Assembly (NCBI RefSeq): GCF_025558425.1
Contig: NZ_CP094718.1
Span: 992,001 to 1,056,000, forward strand
Source: Staphylococcus sp. IVB6240
GTDB lineage: Bacteria; Bacillota; Bacilli; Staphylococcales; Staphylococcaceae
Direction: 5' to 3'
DNA length: 64,000 nucleotides
A model generated the notes under the pieces. The model was given only the letters and a program-made list of their open reading frames with translations. It did not search any database and was not told the origin of the DNA. Shown here piece by piece: positions 36,747-47,536 of the stretch (positions within the stretch are counted from its first letter, which is position 1; each line of letters starts with the position of its first letter). A program made the translations under genes and the position numbers.

Positions 36747-39374
36747 GTGGATAAACTGATACTCATTGATGGTAATAGTTTAAGCTTTCGTGCTTTCTAT
36801 GCGTTGCCACTACTACAAAATAAAGCAGGTATTCATACAAATGCTGTTTATGGATTCGTTCGACTTTTAGAAAAAGTGTTGAAAGAAGAACAACCCACAC
36901 ATTTTCTAGTTGCGTTTGATGCAGGTAAAACGACATTTCGACATGCAGATTATGCAGAATATAAAGGAGGTCGTCAAAAAACACCTTCTGAACTGAGTGA
37001 ACAATTCCCATATATTCGACAATTGTTAGCAGCTTATGCGATTAAGACGTATGAATTAGATAACTACGAAGCTGATGATATTATCGGTACACTCAGTCGA
37101 GAAGCAGACGAAGCGGGTATGCAGACGATCATTATTACAGGTGACCGAGATTTAACACAGTTGGCATCAGATAATGTAACGATTTACTACACGAAAAAAG
37201 GCGTGACGGATGTAGATCATTATACACCTGCCTTTATTGCGGAAAAATATCAAGGTTTGGAACCGAAACAAATTATTGATATGAAAGGACTTATGGGAGA
37301 TGCATCCGATAACATTCCTGGTGTAGCAGGCGTTGGTGAGAAAACAGCGATCAAGTTACTCAATCAATTCGGTTCTGTGGAAGCTGTATATGAGGATATT
37401 GATGCTGTATCAGGGAAGAAACTTAAAGAAAAATTACTGGCGAATCAAGATGATGCATTATTGAGTAAAAAACTTGCGACCATTCATCGTGAAAGTCCGA
37501 TTGCTGTGTCACTAGAAGATACACGTTTGCCTGATAGCTATGATGAAACAGATAAAATTACATTGTTTAAAGAGTTAGAATTTCGTCAGTTGTTAGATGA
37601 AGTCGATAGTACTCCGTCAGATGATGGACCAACAAAGACTTTTGATGTTTCAACAGATCTTTCAATGATTAATTTTGATGCATTAGAGGAAGCAACGGTT
37701 CATGTTGAAGTTTCAGGTGCGAACTATTTAAAAGATGACATTTTGAAGTTCGGTATTTATGATGGCGCACATTATGTGGTTGTATCAGCTGACAAACTTA
37801 ATGAACATCCATCTATTGTGGACTGGTTATCAAATCCACATACTTCTAAAGTGACTTACGATGCGAAAAAATTATTTATCGTGATGAATCGTTTAGGAAT
37901 CAAATTAAAAAATGTGTCATTTGATGCGATGCTAGCGAGTTATCTCATCGATCCGTCACAAACCATTGATGATGTCAGCTCGGTGATGTCACGCTTTAAA
38001 AATACACATGTTCAAGAAGATGTGGCGATATATGGAAAAGGGAAGTCATATAAAGTGCCAGAAGATGTGGTACTCAATGCGCATATCGCTTCAATATTAG
38101 ATGCCATCGCAACCTCAAAACCAGAAATGACAGAAACACTGGAATCACATCAGCAACTTGATTTGTTAACTGAGTTGGAATTGCCATTAGCACAAATATT
38201 AAGTGAAATGGAATATACAGGAATTTATACTGATAAAGAAACACTTAAAGTGATGGAGTCGGATCTTCAACAACGTTTAGATCAATTAATTGAAACGATA
38301 CATGAACAAGCAGGAGAGACGTTTAATTTAAATTCACCGAAACAATTGGGTGTCATTCTTTTTGAAAAACTGGAATTACCCGTGATTAAAAAGACGAAAA
38401 CAGGCTATTCTACAGCGGTGGATGTGCTAGAAAAGTTAGAAGGACAACATCCAATTATTGAAAATATCCTGACATATCGTACGTTGTCTAAGTTACAGTC
38501 AACGTATGTTGAAGGATTGCAAAAAGTGATTTGGGATGATCAACGTATTCATACAAGATTTAATCAAACATTGGCACAAACAGGACGCTTATCTTCTGTT
38601 GATCCAAATTTACAAAATATCCCAATTCGTTTGGAAGAAGGTCGTCAAATTCGTAAAGCGTTTAAATCAACACATGAAGATTATGTCATCTTAGCAGCAG
38701 ACTATTCACAAATTGAATTGCGAGTTTTAGCACATATTACAGGGGATCCTACGTTACAGAAGGCTTTTATTGATAATGAAGATGTGCATACGACAACAGC
38801 GATGAAAGTATTTAATGTTGAAGCGGATGAAGTGACGTCATTAATGCGACGTCAGGCGAAAGCGGTCAACTTTGGTATTGTCTATGGTATTAGTGATTAT
38901 GGTTTAAGTCAGAGTCTGGGTATTACGCGAAAAGAAGCTCAAAAATTCATCGATGATTACTTGGCACATTTCCCAGGTGTGAAAACGTACATGGAAACAA
39001 TTGTGCAAGATGCCAAACAACAAGGTTATGTAGAAACATTGCTACATCGTCGTCGTTACATTCCAGACATTACAAGTCGTAACTTTAACAAACGAGGATT
39101 CGCAGAGCGTACAGCAATGAACTCGCCAATACAAGGTAGTGCAGCTGATATTATTAAAAAAGCAATGGTGGATTTCCATGAGGCAGTTCAAGAAACAGAC
39201 TTTAAAGCAGAATTATTATTACAAGTACACGATGAATTAATCTTTGAAGTGCCAAAGGATGAAGTAGAACGTTTCAGCCAATTTGTTGAAGATATTATGG
39301 TGAATGCATTAGAATTAGATGTCCCATTAAGTGTTGAGTCTGAATTTGGACCGACATGGTACGATGCAAAATAG
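36747..39374 (+). CDS. polA: DNA polymerase I
   Basis: Polymerase I (875 aa) fills gaps and removes RNA primers. The 5'-3' exonuclease domain (1-290) starts LILIDGNSLSFRAFYALP and has EADDIIGTL and ITGDRDLTQL. The middle 3'-5' exonuclease-like domain lacks the DxE motif (it reads VHVEVSG), so proofreading is absent, as usual in Bacillales. Polymerase motifs A (LAADYSQIELRVLAH), B (RRQAKAVNFGIVYG) and C (QVHDELIFE) are intact. The start is GTG behind TGGAGG. mutM and coaE follow closely. Confidence 0.96.
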   Translation: MDKLILIDGNSLSFRAFYALPLLQNKAGIHTNAVYGFVRLLEKVLKEEQPTHFLVAFDAGKTTFRHADYAEYKGGRQKTPSELSEQFPYIRQLLAAYAIKTYELDNYEADDIIGTLSREADEAGMQTIIITGDRDLTQLASDNVTIYYTKKGVTDVDHYTPAFIAEKYQGLEPKQIIDMKGLMGDASDNIPGVAGVGEKTAIKLLNQFGSVEAVYEDIDAVSGKKLKEKLLANQDDALLSKKLATIHRESPIAVSLEDTRLPDSYDETDKITLFKELEFRQLLDEVDSTPSDDGPTKTFDVSTDLSMINFDALEEATVHVEVSGANYLKDDILKFGIYDGAHYVVVSADKLNEHPSIVDWLSNPHTSKVTYDAKKLFIVMNRLGIKLKNVSFDAMLASYLIDPSQTIDDVSSVMSRFKNTHVQEDVAIYGKGKSYKVPEDVVLNAHIASILDAIATSKPEMTETLESHQQLDLLTELELPLAQILSEMEYTGIYTDKETLKVMESDLQQRLDQLIETIHEQAGETFNLNSPKQLGVILFEKLELPVIKKTKTGYSTAVDVLEKLEGQHPIIENILTYRTLSKLQSTYVEGLQKVIWDDQRIHTRFNQTLAQTGRLSSVDPNLQNIPIRLEEGRQIRKAFKSTHEDYVILAADYSQIELRVLAHITGDPTLQKAFIDNEDVHTTTAMKVFNVEADEVTSLMRRQAKAVNFGIVYGISDYGLSQSLGITRKEAQKFIDDYLAHFPGVKTYMETIVQDAKQQGYVETLLHRRRYIPDITSRNFNKRGFAERTAMNSPIQGSAADIIKKAMVDFHEAVQETDFKAELLLQVHDELIFEVPKDEVERFSQFVEDIMVNALELDVPLSVESEFGPTWYDAK

Positions 39375-39393
39375 AAAGAAGGTTGGGTGACCC

Positions 39394-40266
39394 ATGCCAG
39401 AATTACCAGAAGTTGAACATGTGAAACGCGGTATTGAACCACATGTCACAGGTCAACAAATTATTGATGTGACATTTTCAGATAAAGTTATCGCGGGAAA
39501 AGATGTAGGAAAAGAAACCATTATTAAAGGTATTTCATTAGATGCGTTTAAAAAATACAGTATCGGCTATACAATTCAAAGTGTGACACGTCGTAGTAAA
39601 TATTTATTATTTACATTGAAACATCATGCAGATGAACGAACACTGATTTCACATCTGGGTATGGCAGGTGGTTTTTTCGTGGCACATAATGTAGAAGATA
39701 TTGTCATACCGAACTATCGTAAGCACTGGCACGTTATTTTTCATTTGGATAATGGATTGAAACTCATTTATTCTGATATTCGACGATTCGGTGAAATAAG
39801 AAATGTCGCACAACTATCGGAATATCCATCGATTATGGAAATAGCGCCAGAACCTTTTACTGAGAAAGCGGAAGCGCATTATCTTAGTCAATTTGCACAT
39901 AAAAAATATCAAAAGATGCCGATTAAACAAATGATATTGGAACATCGAGTGATTGCAGGCTGCGGGAATATTTATGCTTGTGAAGCACTCTTTGATGCAG
40001 GCATTGATCCACATACCATTTCACACACACTTTCGGAAGCACAGCGACAAAAAGTGTTTCATAGTGTTGTAAAGGTGTTAAAAATGGGTATAGAAAATGG
40101 TGGAACAAGTATCTCGGATTATGTCCATGCAGATGGTCAGCGAGGAACGATGCAAAATAATTTAAAAGTATATAAGCAAAAAACATGTTCTGTATGTGGG
40201 AATGAGATAGCGACTGCCATCATTGGTGGTAGAAATACCCACTATTGTGAACATTGTCAATGTTAG
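39394..40266 (+). CDS. mutM: Formamidopyrimidine-DNA glycosylase
   Basis: Fpg/MutM (290 aa) excises oxidised purines and nicks the abasic site. The N-terminal PELPEVE supplies catalytic Pro2 and Glu3; Lys60-region SKYLLF is present; the C-terminal zinc finger is CSVCGNEI...YCEHCQC. It lies 19 bases after polA with a GAAGG ribosome site and 13 before coaE, forming a repair-linked operon as in other Bacillales. Confidence 0.95.
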   Translation: MPELPEVEHVKRGIEPHVTGQQIIDVTFSDKVIAGKDVGKETIIKGISLDAFKKYSIGYTIQSVTRRSKYLLFTLKHHADERTLISHLGMAGGFFVAHNVEDIVIPNYRKHWHVIFHLDNGLKLIYSDIRRFGEIRNVAQLSEYPSIMEIAPEPFTEKAEAHYLSQFAHKKYQKMPIKQMILEHRVIAGCGNIYACEALFDAGIDPHTISHTLSEAQRQKVFHSVVKVLKMGIENGGTSISDYVHADGQRGTMQNNLKVYKQKTCSVCGNEIATAIIGGRNTHYCEHCQC

Positions 40267-40279
40267 AAAGAGGGAAACT

Positions 40280-40900
40280 ATGCCAAAAGTTATCGGATTA
40301 ACAGGAGGAATTGCGACAGGTAAATCAACAGTTGCACAATTGTTATCAGCACATGGCTTTAAAATTGTTGATGCGGATATTGCATCACGAAAAGCAGTAG
40401 AAAAAGGTTCTAAAGGCTTGCAACAAGTGCGTGAAGCGTTTGGAGAAGAAGCGGTCACTGAGTCAGGTGAGATGGATCGCCAATATATCGGAGAACAAAT
40501 CTTTTATGATAGTGGGCTTCGTGAAAAATTAAATGCGATTGTACATCCAATCGTGCGTGAATTGATGGAAGTAGAAAAAGAACAATATTTAGCAGAAGGA
40601 CACCATGTGATAATGGATATTCCATTGCTATATGAAAACAAACTTGAAGATACAGTAGATGAAGTATGGCTCGTTTATGCGTCAGAACCTATTCAAGTTG
40701 ACCGATTAATGGCACGTAATGAGTTATCTTTAGAAGATGCAAAAGCACGTGTATATAGTCAAATTTCTATTGATAAAAAAAGTAGAATGGCTGATGTGGT
40801 CATTGAAAACTTAGATACAACGCTCGAACTGAAACAAAATGTTGAACAGCTTTTAATTGATAAAGGATATATAGAACCTTATACAGCTGAAGAAGAATAA
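40280..40900 (+). CDS. coaE: Dephospho-CoA kinase
   Basis: CoaE (207 aa) phosphorylates dephospho-CoA in the last step of coenzyme A synthesis. The P-loop is [22 protein letters not shown] carries the catalytic Asp; [12 protein letters not shown] and VIENLDT are typical. Start MPKVIGLTG is behind GAGGG; an upstream in-frame ATG lies in mutM. Last gene of polA-mutM-coaE. Confidence 0.95.
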   Translation: MPKVIGLTGGIATGKSTVAQLLSAHGFKIVDADIASRKAVEKGSKGLQQVREAFGEEAVTESGEMDRQYIGEQIFYDSGLREKLNAIVHPIVRELMEVEKEQYLAEGHHVIMDIPLLYENKLEDTVDEVWLVYASEPIQVDRLMARNELSLEDAKARVYSQISIDKKSRMADVVIENLDTTLELKQNVEQLLIDKGYIEPYTAEEE

Positions 40901-40907
40901 TAAGATG

Positions 40908-40943
40908 AAGTACGCAGGTCAAAAAGGCTTGTGTACTTTTTTA
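40908..40943 (+). terminator. Terminator after coaE
   Basis: AAGTACGCAGG pairs with CTTGTGTACTT, followed by a T-run. Confidence 0.75.
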
Positions 40944-41101
40944 TGTATTTGGCTAACAGTTTTTGAGAATGGACATACTAAATAATAAAGGAACTTAGCG
41001 GTGTTTTAATGTAGATTTTTCGACAGTTGTGATCCAGCATGTCGAATACCTGGTATTTATTATTCAACAATCAAATAATAAATTATAAATAAAAAGAATG
41101 A

Positions 41102-41115
41102 AGAAAACGGTTACA
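41102..41115 (+). promoter_or_regulatory. cre-like site overlapping the gapB -35
   Basis: AGAAAACGGTTACA matches the cre consensus at 13 of 14 positions; its end overlaps the -35 of the gapB promoter. Repression of gapB during growth on glucose would fit its gluconeogenic role. Confidence 0.5.
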
Positions 41116-41138
41116 TTTTTTCTGTATTATGCTATACT
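41111..41138 (+). promoter_or_regulatory. gapB promoter
   Basis: TTACAT (41111-41116), 16 bases, TATACT (41133-41138) with a TGC extension. Confidence 0.7.
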
Positions 41139-41181
41139 CATGAATATAAGTATAACACATTTCTAAGGAGTGCTTTTTAAC

Positions 41182-42183
41182 ATGACGACAAAGATTGCGA
41201 TTAATGGATTAGGTCGTATCGGCCGTATGGTATTACGTATTGCATTAAATAATGAGGACATTGAGCTAGTAGCTTTAAATGCAAGTTACCCACCTGAAAC
41301 AATTGCTCATCTTATTAAGTATGATACAACTCATGGTCTTTTTAACAAGCCAGTAGAAGCGACAGAAAATGGTATTAAAGTGGATGGTAAAGAAATTAAA
41401 CTTGTATCAGACCGTAATCCAGAAAACTTACCATGGAAAGATTTAGGTATTGATGTTGTTGTTGAAGCGACAGGTAAATTCAACCATGGTGATAAAGCAA
41501 TTGCGCATATCAAAGCAGGTGCAAAAAAGGTTATTTTAACAGGTCCATCAAAAGGTGGAGAAGTTCAAACAATCGTTAAAGGTGTAAACGATAAGGACTT
41601 AGATGTGGAAAAATATGATATTTTCAGTAATGCATCTTGTACAACAAACTGTTTAGCGCCGGTTGCTAAGATCTTAAATGACGAATTTGGTATTGTGAAT
41701 GGATTAATGACAACTGTTCACTCTGTTACAAATGATCAAAAGAACTTAGACAACCCTCATAAAGATTTACGTCGTGCACGTGCAGCATTTGAAAGTATTA
41801 TTCCAACTTCAACTGGTGCAGCGAAAGCACTTGCGCTCGTATTACCTGAATTAGAAGGTAAATTACACGGTATGGCATTACGTGTACCAACGAAAAACGT
41901 ATCACTTGTTGACTTGGTTGTAGACTTAAAACAATCAGTGACAAAAGAACAAGTGAATGAAGTATTCCGTAAAAATGACTTAGATGGCATCGTTGAAACG
42001 GTGGATGTACCGCTTGTATCAGATGACTTTATGACAAATCCACATTCAGCAATTATTGATGCACCATCAACAATTGTAATGGGCGATAATAAAGTTAAAG
42101 TATTAGCATGGTATGACAATGAGTGGGGTTACTCTAACCGTGTCGTAGAAGTGCTACAATTAATCGCAAAAGAAATCGCATAA
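41182..42183 (+). CDS. gapB: Glyceraldehyde-3-phosphate dehydrogenase GapB (gluconeogenic type)
   Basis: A 333-aa GAPDH with the N-terminal ING(L)GRIGRMVLR Rossmann motif and catalytic Cys in SNASCTTNCLAP. Position next to coaE and upstream of nrdR matches gapB, the NADP-preferring enzyme used in gluconeogenesis, rather than glycolytic gapA of the gapR operon. AAGGAG precedes ATG 41182; a GTG 12 bases upstream overlaps that site. Cofactor preference is inferred from orthology. Confidence 0.92.
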   Translation: MTTKIAINGLGRIGRMVLRIALNNEDIELVALNASYPPETIAHLIKYDTTHGLFNKPVEATENGIKVDGKEIKLVSDRNPENLPWKDLGIDVVVEATGKFNHGDKAIAHIKAGAKKVILTGPSKGGEVQTIVKGVNDKDLDVEKYDIFSNASCTTNCLAPVAKILNDEFGIVNGLMTTVHSVTNDQKNLDNPHKDLRRARAAFESIIPTSTGAAKALALVLPELEGKLHGMALRVPTKNVSLVDLVVDLKQSVTKEQVNEVFRKNDLDGIVETVDVPLVSDDFMTNPHSAIIDAPSTIVMGDNKVKVLAWYDNEWGYSNRVVEVLQLIAKEIA

Positions 42184-42208
42184 TTTATTATAAAAATAGT
42201 AATATGAG

Positions 42209-42246
42209 GCTGAGACTTGAATGTTGATTCAGGTTTCAGCTTTTTT
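42209..42246 (+). terminator. Terminator after gapB
   Basis: A 14-bp stem, GCTGAGACTTGAAT with ATTCAGGTTTCAGC, then six T. Confidence 0.85.
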
Positions 42247-42485
42247 ATGCTGAAGGCTGATTGTACGTAAGGCAAAAGATGAAATGGCTTCTTAAGAGGA
42301 AGAGATAAGTACATGTCATTAAAGTTGAACATGTAAGAAAGACTTTTTACAAAATAAACGTATAATTATGAAGTTGGCGGTGATACTGTAAATCTAAGCT
42401 TAATACGATCTATCCCTGTTGCTTTTGATATCGCATGGTTTATAGTATAATGGAACAAAAATCTTAATGAGAAGGTGACAAAGTC
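42247..42485. other. Intergenic region upstream of nrdR
   Basis: No ORF. TATAAT at 42446-42451 with TTGATA (42425-42430) 15 bases upstream is the likely nrdR-dnaB-dnaI promoter. Confidence 0.5.
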
Positions 42486-42956
42486 GTGAAATGTCCAAAA
42501 TGTAACCATACACAATCTCGTGTCATAGACTCAAGACATGCAGAAGATACAAACTCCATCAGAAGAAGACGTGAATGTGAACAATGTGGCACGCGTTTCA
42601 CAACTTTCGAACATATAGAAATCAGTCCGTTGATCGTCGTTAAAAAAGATGGGACGAGAGAACAATTTAATCGTGAGAAAATTATTAATGGACTTGTTCG
42701 TTCATGTGAAAAACGTCCAGTACGCTTTGAACAATTAGAAGCCATTACAAATCAAGTTGAGTGGCAATTGCGAGAGTCTGGTGTCGCTGAAGTATCATCT
42801 CGTGATGTTGGGGAATATGTGATGGACTTATTAATGAAGGTCGATCAAGTGTCATATGTACGTTTTGCTTCTGTATATAGAGAGTTTAAAGATGTCGATC
42901 AACTTCTGGAATCAATGCAGGGTATATTAAAAGAAAATAAGCGGAGTGAAGGTTAA
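42486..42956 (+). CDS. nrdR: Transcriptional repressor NrdR
   Basis: NrdR (156 aa) represses ribonucleotide reductase genes in response to ATP/dATP. The N-terminal zinc ribbon [18 protein letters not shown]...CEQCGTRF and the ATP-cone (about 49-139; [16 protein letters not shown]) are canonical. The start is GTG behind GAAGGTGA. Its stop overlaps the dnaB start by one base. Confidence 0.95.
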   Translation: MKCPKCNHTQSRVIDSRHAEDTNSIRRRRECEQCGTRFTTFEHIEISPLIVVKKDGTREQFNREKIINGLVRSCEKRPVRFEQLEAITNQVEWQLRESGVAEVSSRDVGEYVMDLLMKVDQVSYVRFASVYREFKDVDQLLESMQGILKENKRSEG

Positions 42957-44332
42957 TGTCATTATCAATGCAGGCCAATCCATTGCGTCCACATGATGGT
43001 TTTCGTGTGATTCAACAATTTCATAAACAGCCTTTGCACGAGGAAATATTAAACCGACTTTTTACCCCTTTAATTGGTGCAACAACCATCGGGATTTATC
43101 ATTTTTTAAGTCAATTTGATACGTCATCGAAAGAGGGGATGACGCATTATACAGTGATGTCAGAGTTGAAAATGAATTTGATCACTTTTAGAGAACATGC
43201 AGATTTATTAGAAGGTATTGGTCTCATGCGTACGTATGTCCGTCATTCAGAAGAAACGACGCAACTGATTTATGAATTACTGCCACCACCGACTCCGAAT
43301 GAGTTTTTCAATGACCCGATGCTTTCTATTTACTTTTACCAAGTTGTTGGACAGCAACGTTATCATCAATTGAAGTCACATTTTGTATTTCAACCAGTGG
43401 ATACAGAAGGTTTTACAGATGTCACTAAAAAATTTACAGATGTATTTAAGGTGCCGAAACAGACATTTTATAGGCCAGAGAAAAATTTAGCAGAATCAAC
43501 TTATCATGGTGTTGATTTGACAGATGTATCATTTGATTTTGAATTTTTAGCAGATATGTTGCAGACGCACTATATTAGTAAAGAAATTTTGACAGAACCT
43601 ACAAAAACATTAATTGTTCAACTGGCAACACTTTATCGTATATCTCCTGATCAGATGAAGACACTTATTTTAAAGTCATTGAACAGTGATCAAACGCTAT
43701 CAATGGTGGACTTACGAAAACATGCACAAGCACACTTTTTAAATATGAACCAACAAACATTACCAGCACTACAAAAGCAAAAGTTACAAACAGTAGCAGA
43801 GCAATCGGGATCTACTGAGGAACAAGATGAAGATATCTCAGTTGAAAGTTGGGATGACTGGTATCACTTAATGGATAATACAAGTCCTGTCGTGATGTTA
43901 ACGTCTTATGGGGGCTCTGAGCCACCGCTGTATCAAAAGCGTATGATTGAAGAATTGATGACACGTGAAGGTTTTGGTTTTGGCGTTATCAACATTTTAC
44001 TGCAATATGTTATGCAAAAAATCGATAATAGCTTACCTGAAAATTATGTATATGCCATAGCGTCTACTTGGAAAAAAAGTGGGGTTGTCGATGCCAAAGC
44101 AGCGCATCAAAAAGCGATGGAAGTTCAACGGAATGAAGAAAAAGCGCATGAGAAAAAAAGTCAACCTCAAAAAAATTACTATACAAAAGGTGCTGTTTAC
44201 GAGGAAAAACCACGTTGGATGACACACCCTGAAGAATTTAAATCTAAAGATGAAGATTTGGATGCTTTAGAGCGAGATCGTAATGCATTCTTGGAAGAAC
44301 TTAAACAGAGTAGAAAGGCGGGTGATGAATGA
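42956..44332 (+). CDS. dnaB: Replication initiation / helicase-loading protein DnaB (Gram-positive)
   Basis: The Firmicute DnaB (458 aa, not the E. coli helicase) helps load the replicative helicase at oriC and restart sites. The N-terminal winged-helix region (about 15-110) and the C-terminal DnaB/DnaD domain with TREGFGFGVINILLQYVM...NYVYAIASTWKKSGV (about 330-375) are visible; a charged tail follows. The stop TGA overlaps dnaI. Gene order nrdR-dnaB-dnaI is conserved in staphylococci. Confidence 0.93.
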   Translation: MSLSMQANPLRPHDGFRVIQQFHKQPLHEEILNRLFTPLIGATTIGIYHFLSQFDTSSKEGMTHYTVMSELKMNLITFREHADLLEGIGLMRTYVRHSEETTQLIYELLPPPTPNEFFNDPMLSIYFYQVVGQQRYHQLKSHFVFQPVDTEGFTDVTKKFTDVFKVPKQTFYRPEKNLAESTYHGVDLTDVSFDFEFLADMLQTHYISKEILTEPTKTLIVQLATLYRISPDQMKTLILKSLNSDQTLSMVDLRKHAQAHFLNMNQQTLPALQKQKLQTVAEQSGSTEEQDEDISVESWDDWYHLMDNTSPVVMLTSYGGSEPPLYQKRMIEELMTREGFGFGVINILLQYVMQKIDNSLPENYVYAIASTWKKSGVVDAKAAHQKAMEVQRNEEKAHEKKSQPQKNYYTKGAVYEEKPRWMTHPEEFKSKDEDLDALERDRNAFLEELKQSRKAGDE

Positions 44333-45255
44333 TGAAGCCATTTGATCAAATTATGGGCGCTAATGATGCCATTCAAAAGCGTATTGAAAAAATTAAGCGA
44401 CAAGTCATTAACGATCCAGACGTCAAAGCATTTTTAGAGGCGCATCAATCTGAAATAACAAGTGATATGATTGAAAATGATTTAAATATTTTACAAGAAT
44501 ATAAAGATCAGCAGAAACATTATACAGATAATCACACGTTTGAAAATTGTCCGAACTTTGTGAAGGGACATATTCCAGAATTATATGTTGAACATCAGCG
44601 TATAAAAATTCGTTATAAACCTTGTCCGTGTAAAATTCGACATGACGAAGAGCGACTATCTCAAAGTATGATTACATCATTCCACATGCATCCTGAAACA
44701 TTAAATGCGAAGTTAGAAGATGTCTACATGGACCGTCGTAACCGTTTAGACCTAGCGATGCAATTTAAAACATTAATTGATGATATTGTGGATCAAAAAC
44801 CAGTAAAAGGCTTTTATTTATATGGCGCGCTAGGTACAGGTAAGTCATTCATCCTTGGCGCGATTGCCAATGAATTGAAAGAACGCCATGTACCGACAAC
44901 GATTATTTATGTGCCAGAATTTATACGTATCTTAAAAAATGGCTTTAAAGATGGTACAACTACGAAAAAAATTGAACAAATACGTTCTGCTAAAGTACTT
45001 ATCTTAGATGATATTGGTGCAGAGGATATGACGCCATGGGCACGTGACGAAGTATTAGGTCCTGTGTTGCATTATCGTATGATTCAAGAGTTGCCAACGT
45101 TCTTTAGTTCTAATTTAGATTTTGATGAACTAGAGGCGCATATCGCACGTACGAAAAATGGTGTGGAATGGACGAAGGCACAACGAATCATGGAACGTGT
45201 TAAAACATTAGCCAAACCTTATAAATTAGAAGGCGAAAATTATAGAAACCGTTGA
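44332..45255 (+). CDS. dnaI: Primosomal protein DnaI (helicase loader)
   Basis: An AAA+ helicase loader (307 aa) that works with DnaB and DnaD. The N-terminal region has a zinc-binding cluster around CPNFVKGH and CPCKIRHDE. Walker A is YGALGTGKS (usually GPFGTGKS), Walker B VLILDDIGAE, and sensor 1 FFSSNLD. The ATG at 44332 overlaps the dnaB stop; an adjacent ATG at 44329 gives one extra Met. GGCGGGTG serves as ribosome site. The thrS promoter overlaps its last codons. Confidence 0.93.
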   Translation: MKPFDQIMGANDAIQKRIEKIKRQVINDPDVKAFLEAHQSEITSDMIENDLNILQEYKDQQKHYTDNHTFENCPNFVKGHIPELYVEHQRIKIRYKPCPCKIRHDEERLSQSMITSFHMHPETLNAKLEDVYMDRRNRLDLAMQFKTLIDDIVDQKPVKGFYLYGALGTGKSFILGAIANELKERHVPTTIIYVPEFIRILKNGFKDGTTTKKIEQIRSAKVLILDDIGAEDMTPWARDEVLGPVLHYRMIQELPTFFSSNLDFDELEAHIARTKNGVEWTKAQRIMERVKTLAKPYKLEGENYRNR

Positions 45256-45279
45256 AAAAATGTAAAATAGCGTTATAAT
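45252..45279 (+). promoter_or_regulatory. thrS promoter
   Basis: TTGAAA (45252-45257), 16 bases, TATAAT (45274-45279), overlapping the dnaI stop. It starts the T-box leader near 45286. Confidence 0.7.
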
Positions 45280-45285
45280 AGAATT

Positions 45286-45526
45286 AAATAAATCATGTTA
45301 ACGAATTTGAGGATATGATGTTATGTTTTAATTATACAGAAAGCTGCCGGTGATGAGAGTGCAGTTAATGCGACATGATGTTACTCCCTCATATAAATAG
45401 TATTTGTAATGAATACTCGGCTCAAGACCGTTATCTTATGTAGAGATGTTGCACATTTCGTGTGATGAATTTAGGGTGGTATCGCGAAGACCTCGTCCCT
45501 TTTGTGGGGATGGGGTCTTTTTATTT
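45286..45526 (+). promoter_or_regulatory. T-box leader of thrS
   Basis: The T-box sequence AGGGTGGTATCGCG lies at 45473-45486. The terminator follows: AAGACC..GTCCC pairs with GGGGATGGGGTCTT (45487-45525) and ends in T. Upstream, ATATGA/TCATAT could close stem I, GCCGGTGATGAGAG resembles the distal stem I motif, and AGTATT/AATACT (45399-45417) forms stem III. ACT at 45383-45385 is a candidate Thr specifier. Uncharged tRNA-Thr would favour the antiterminator. The element is clear; the specifier is less sure. Confidence 0.88.
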
Positions 45527-45598
45527 ATACACTCGTTTGAATCGAAACATATTGAAAAGGTAAATATCGTTAATATGGATGAAAATAGGAGGATGATT

Positions 45599-47536
45599 AT
45601 GGGACAAATTAATGTACGTTTTCCAGATGGTAATAGCAAGGCGTTTGACAAAGGGATTACAACTGAAGAAATTGCACAATCAATCAGCCCAGGATTGCGT
45701 AAAAAAGCAGTTGCAGGAAAATATAATGGTGAGATGGTTGATTTAACACGTGCACTAGAAGTAGATGGCGACATTGAAATTATTACACCGGGTAGCGATG
45801 AAGCTTTAGAAGTGCTAAGACACTCTACAGCGCATTTAATGGCACAAGCATTAAAACGTTTATACGGTGATGTGAAGTTTGGTGTGGGTCCAGTCATTGA
45901 TGGTGGTTTCTACTATGACTTTGATATGCCGGAAAAAATCTCAAGTGACGACTTCGAGAAAATTGAAAAAACAATGGCACAAATTGTGAATGAAAATCAT
46001 AAAATTGAACGTCGTGTTGTTTCTAGAGAAGAAGCAAAAGACTTTTTCAAAGAAGATCCATACAAGCAAGAATTAATTGATGCCATTCCTGAAGATGAAA
46101 ATGTAACATTGTATTCTCAAGGTGAATTCACTGACTTATGCCGTGGGGTACACGTACCATCTACAGCAAAAATTAAAGAATTCAAATTATTATCAACAGC
46201 TGGTGCATACTGGCGTGGCGACAGCAATAACAAAATGTTACAACGTATTTACGGTACAGCTTTCTTTGATAAAAAAGAATTAAAAGCACACTTAAAAATG
46301 TTAGAAGAGCGTAAAGAACGTGACCATCGTCGTATTGGTAAAGATATGGAACTCTTTACAAACAATCAATTAGTGGGTGCTGGTTTACCATTATGGTTAC
46401 CAAATGGTGCGACAATCCGTCGTGAAATTGAACGCTATATTGTGGATAAAGAAGTGGCATTAGGCTATGACCATGTGTATACACCAGTATTAGCGAATGT
46501 TGATTTATACAAAACATCAGGTCACTGGGATCACTACAAAGATGACATGTTCCCAGCAATGCAATTAGATGCGGATGAAGCAATGGTATTACGTCCAATG
46601 AACTGTCCTCACCATATGATGGTTTATGCGAACAAACCGCATTCATATCGTGAATTACCAATCCGAATCGCTGAGTTAGGTACAATGCACCGTTATGAAG
46701 CAAGTGGTGCGGTATCAGGCTTACAACGTGTTCGTGGTATGACATTGAACGATGCGCATATTTTCGTACGTCCAGACCAAATCAAAGAAGAATTCAAACG
46801 CGTTGTCGAAATGATTCTTAATGTGTATGAAGATTTCGGCTTCAAAGATTATAAATTCCGTTTAAGCTATCGTGACCCAGAAGATAAAGAGAAATATTTC
46901 GATGACGACGATATGTGGAATGAAGCTGAGTCAATGTTAAAAGAAGCAGTTGACGAGTTCGGTTTAGAATATGAAGAGGCAATTGGAGAAGCGGCATTCT
47001 ACGGCCCTAAATTAGACGTGCAAGTTAAAACAGCGATGGGCAAAGAAGAAACATTATCAACAGCACAACTTGACTTCTTATTACCGAAAAAATTCGAACT
47101 ATCATATATCGGACAAGATGGTGAACACCATCAACCAGTTGTTATCCACCGTGGTGTTGTTTCTACAATGGAACGCTTTGTTGCATTCTTAACTGAAGAA
47201 ACAAAAGGGGCATTCCCAACATGGTTAGCGCCACAGCAAGTTGAAATTATTCCGGTAAACGTTGACTTACATTATGATTACGCGCGTGAAATTCATGATA
47301 CACTAAAATCACAAGGTGTGCGTGTGAACATTGACGATCGTAACGAAAAAATGGGTTACAAAATTCGTGAAGCACAAATGAAAAAAATTCCTTACCAAAT
47401 TGTTGTCGGTGACAAAGAAGTTGAAAATCACGAAGTCAATGTACGTCAATATGGTTCTAAAGATCAAGAAACAATGGAAGCAGAAGACTTCGTATGGCGT
47501 CTTGTTGATGAAATTCGTCTAAAAAAACAAAGATAG
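45599..47536 (+). CDS. thrS: Threonyl-tRNA synthetase
   Basis: ThrS (645 aa, same length as in S. aureus) charges tRNA-Thr. Domains: TGS (1-65), editing domain (about 70-225, with [16 protein letters not shown] and a later CRGVHVP), class II catalytic core (about 245-535, with zinc ligands in MNCPHHM and H-containing downstream strands, motif 2 [19 protein letters not shown]), and the anticodon-binding domain. AGGAGG fixes the ATG at 45599. Controlled by the upstream T-box. Confidence 0.96.
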   Translation: MGQINVRFPDGNSKAFDKGITTEEIAQSISPGLRKKAVAGKYNGEMVDLTRALEVDGDIEIITPGSDEALEVLRHSTAHLMAQALKRLYGDVKFGVGPVIDGGFYYDFDMPEKISSDDFEKIEKTMAQIVNENHKIERRVVSREEAKDFFKEDPYKQELIDAIPEDENVTLYSQGEFTDLCRGVHVPSTAKIKEFKLLSTAGAYWRGDSNNKMLQRIYGTAFFDKKELKAHLKMLEERKERDHRRIGKDMELFTNNQLVGAGLPLWLPNGATIRREIERYIVDKEVALGYDHVYTPVLANVDLYKTSGHWDHYKDDMFPAMQLDADEAMVLRPMNCPHHMMVYANKPHSYRELPIRIAELGTMHRYEASGAVSGLQRVRGMTLNDAHIFVRPDQIKEEFKRVVEMILNVYEDFGFKDYKFRLSYRDPEDKEKYFDDDDMWNEAESMLKEAVDEFGLEYEEAIGEAAFYGPKLDVQVKTAMGKEETLSTAQLDFLLPKKFELSYIGQDGEHHQPVVIHRGVVSTMERFVAFLTEETKGAFPTWLAPQQVEIIPVNVDLHYDYAREIHDTLKSQGVRVNIDDRNEKMGYKIREAQMKKIPYQIVVGDKEVENHEVNVRQYGSKDQETMEAEDFVWRLVDEIRLKKQR

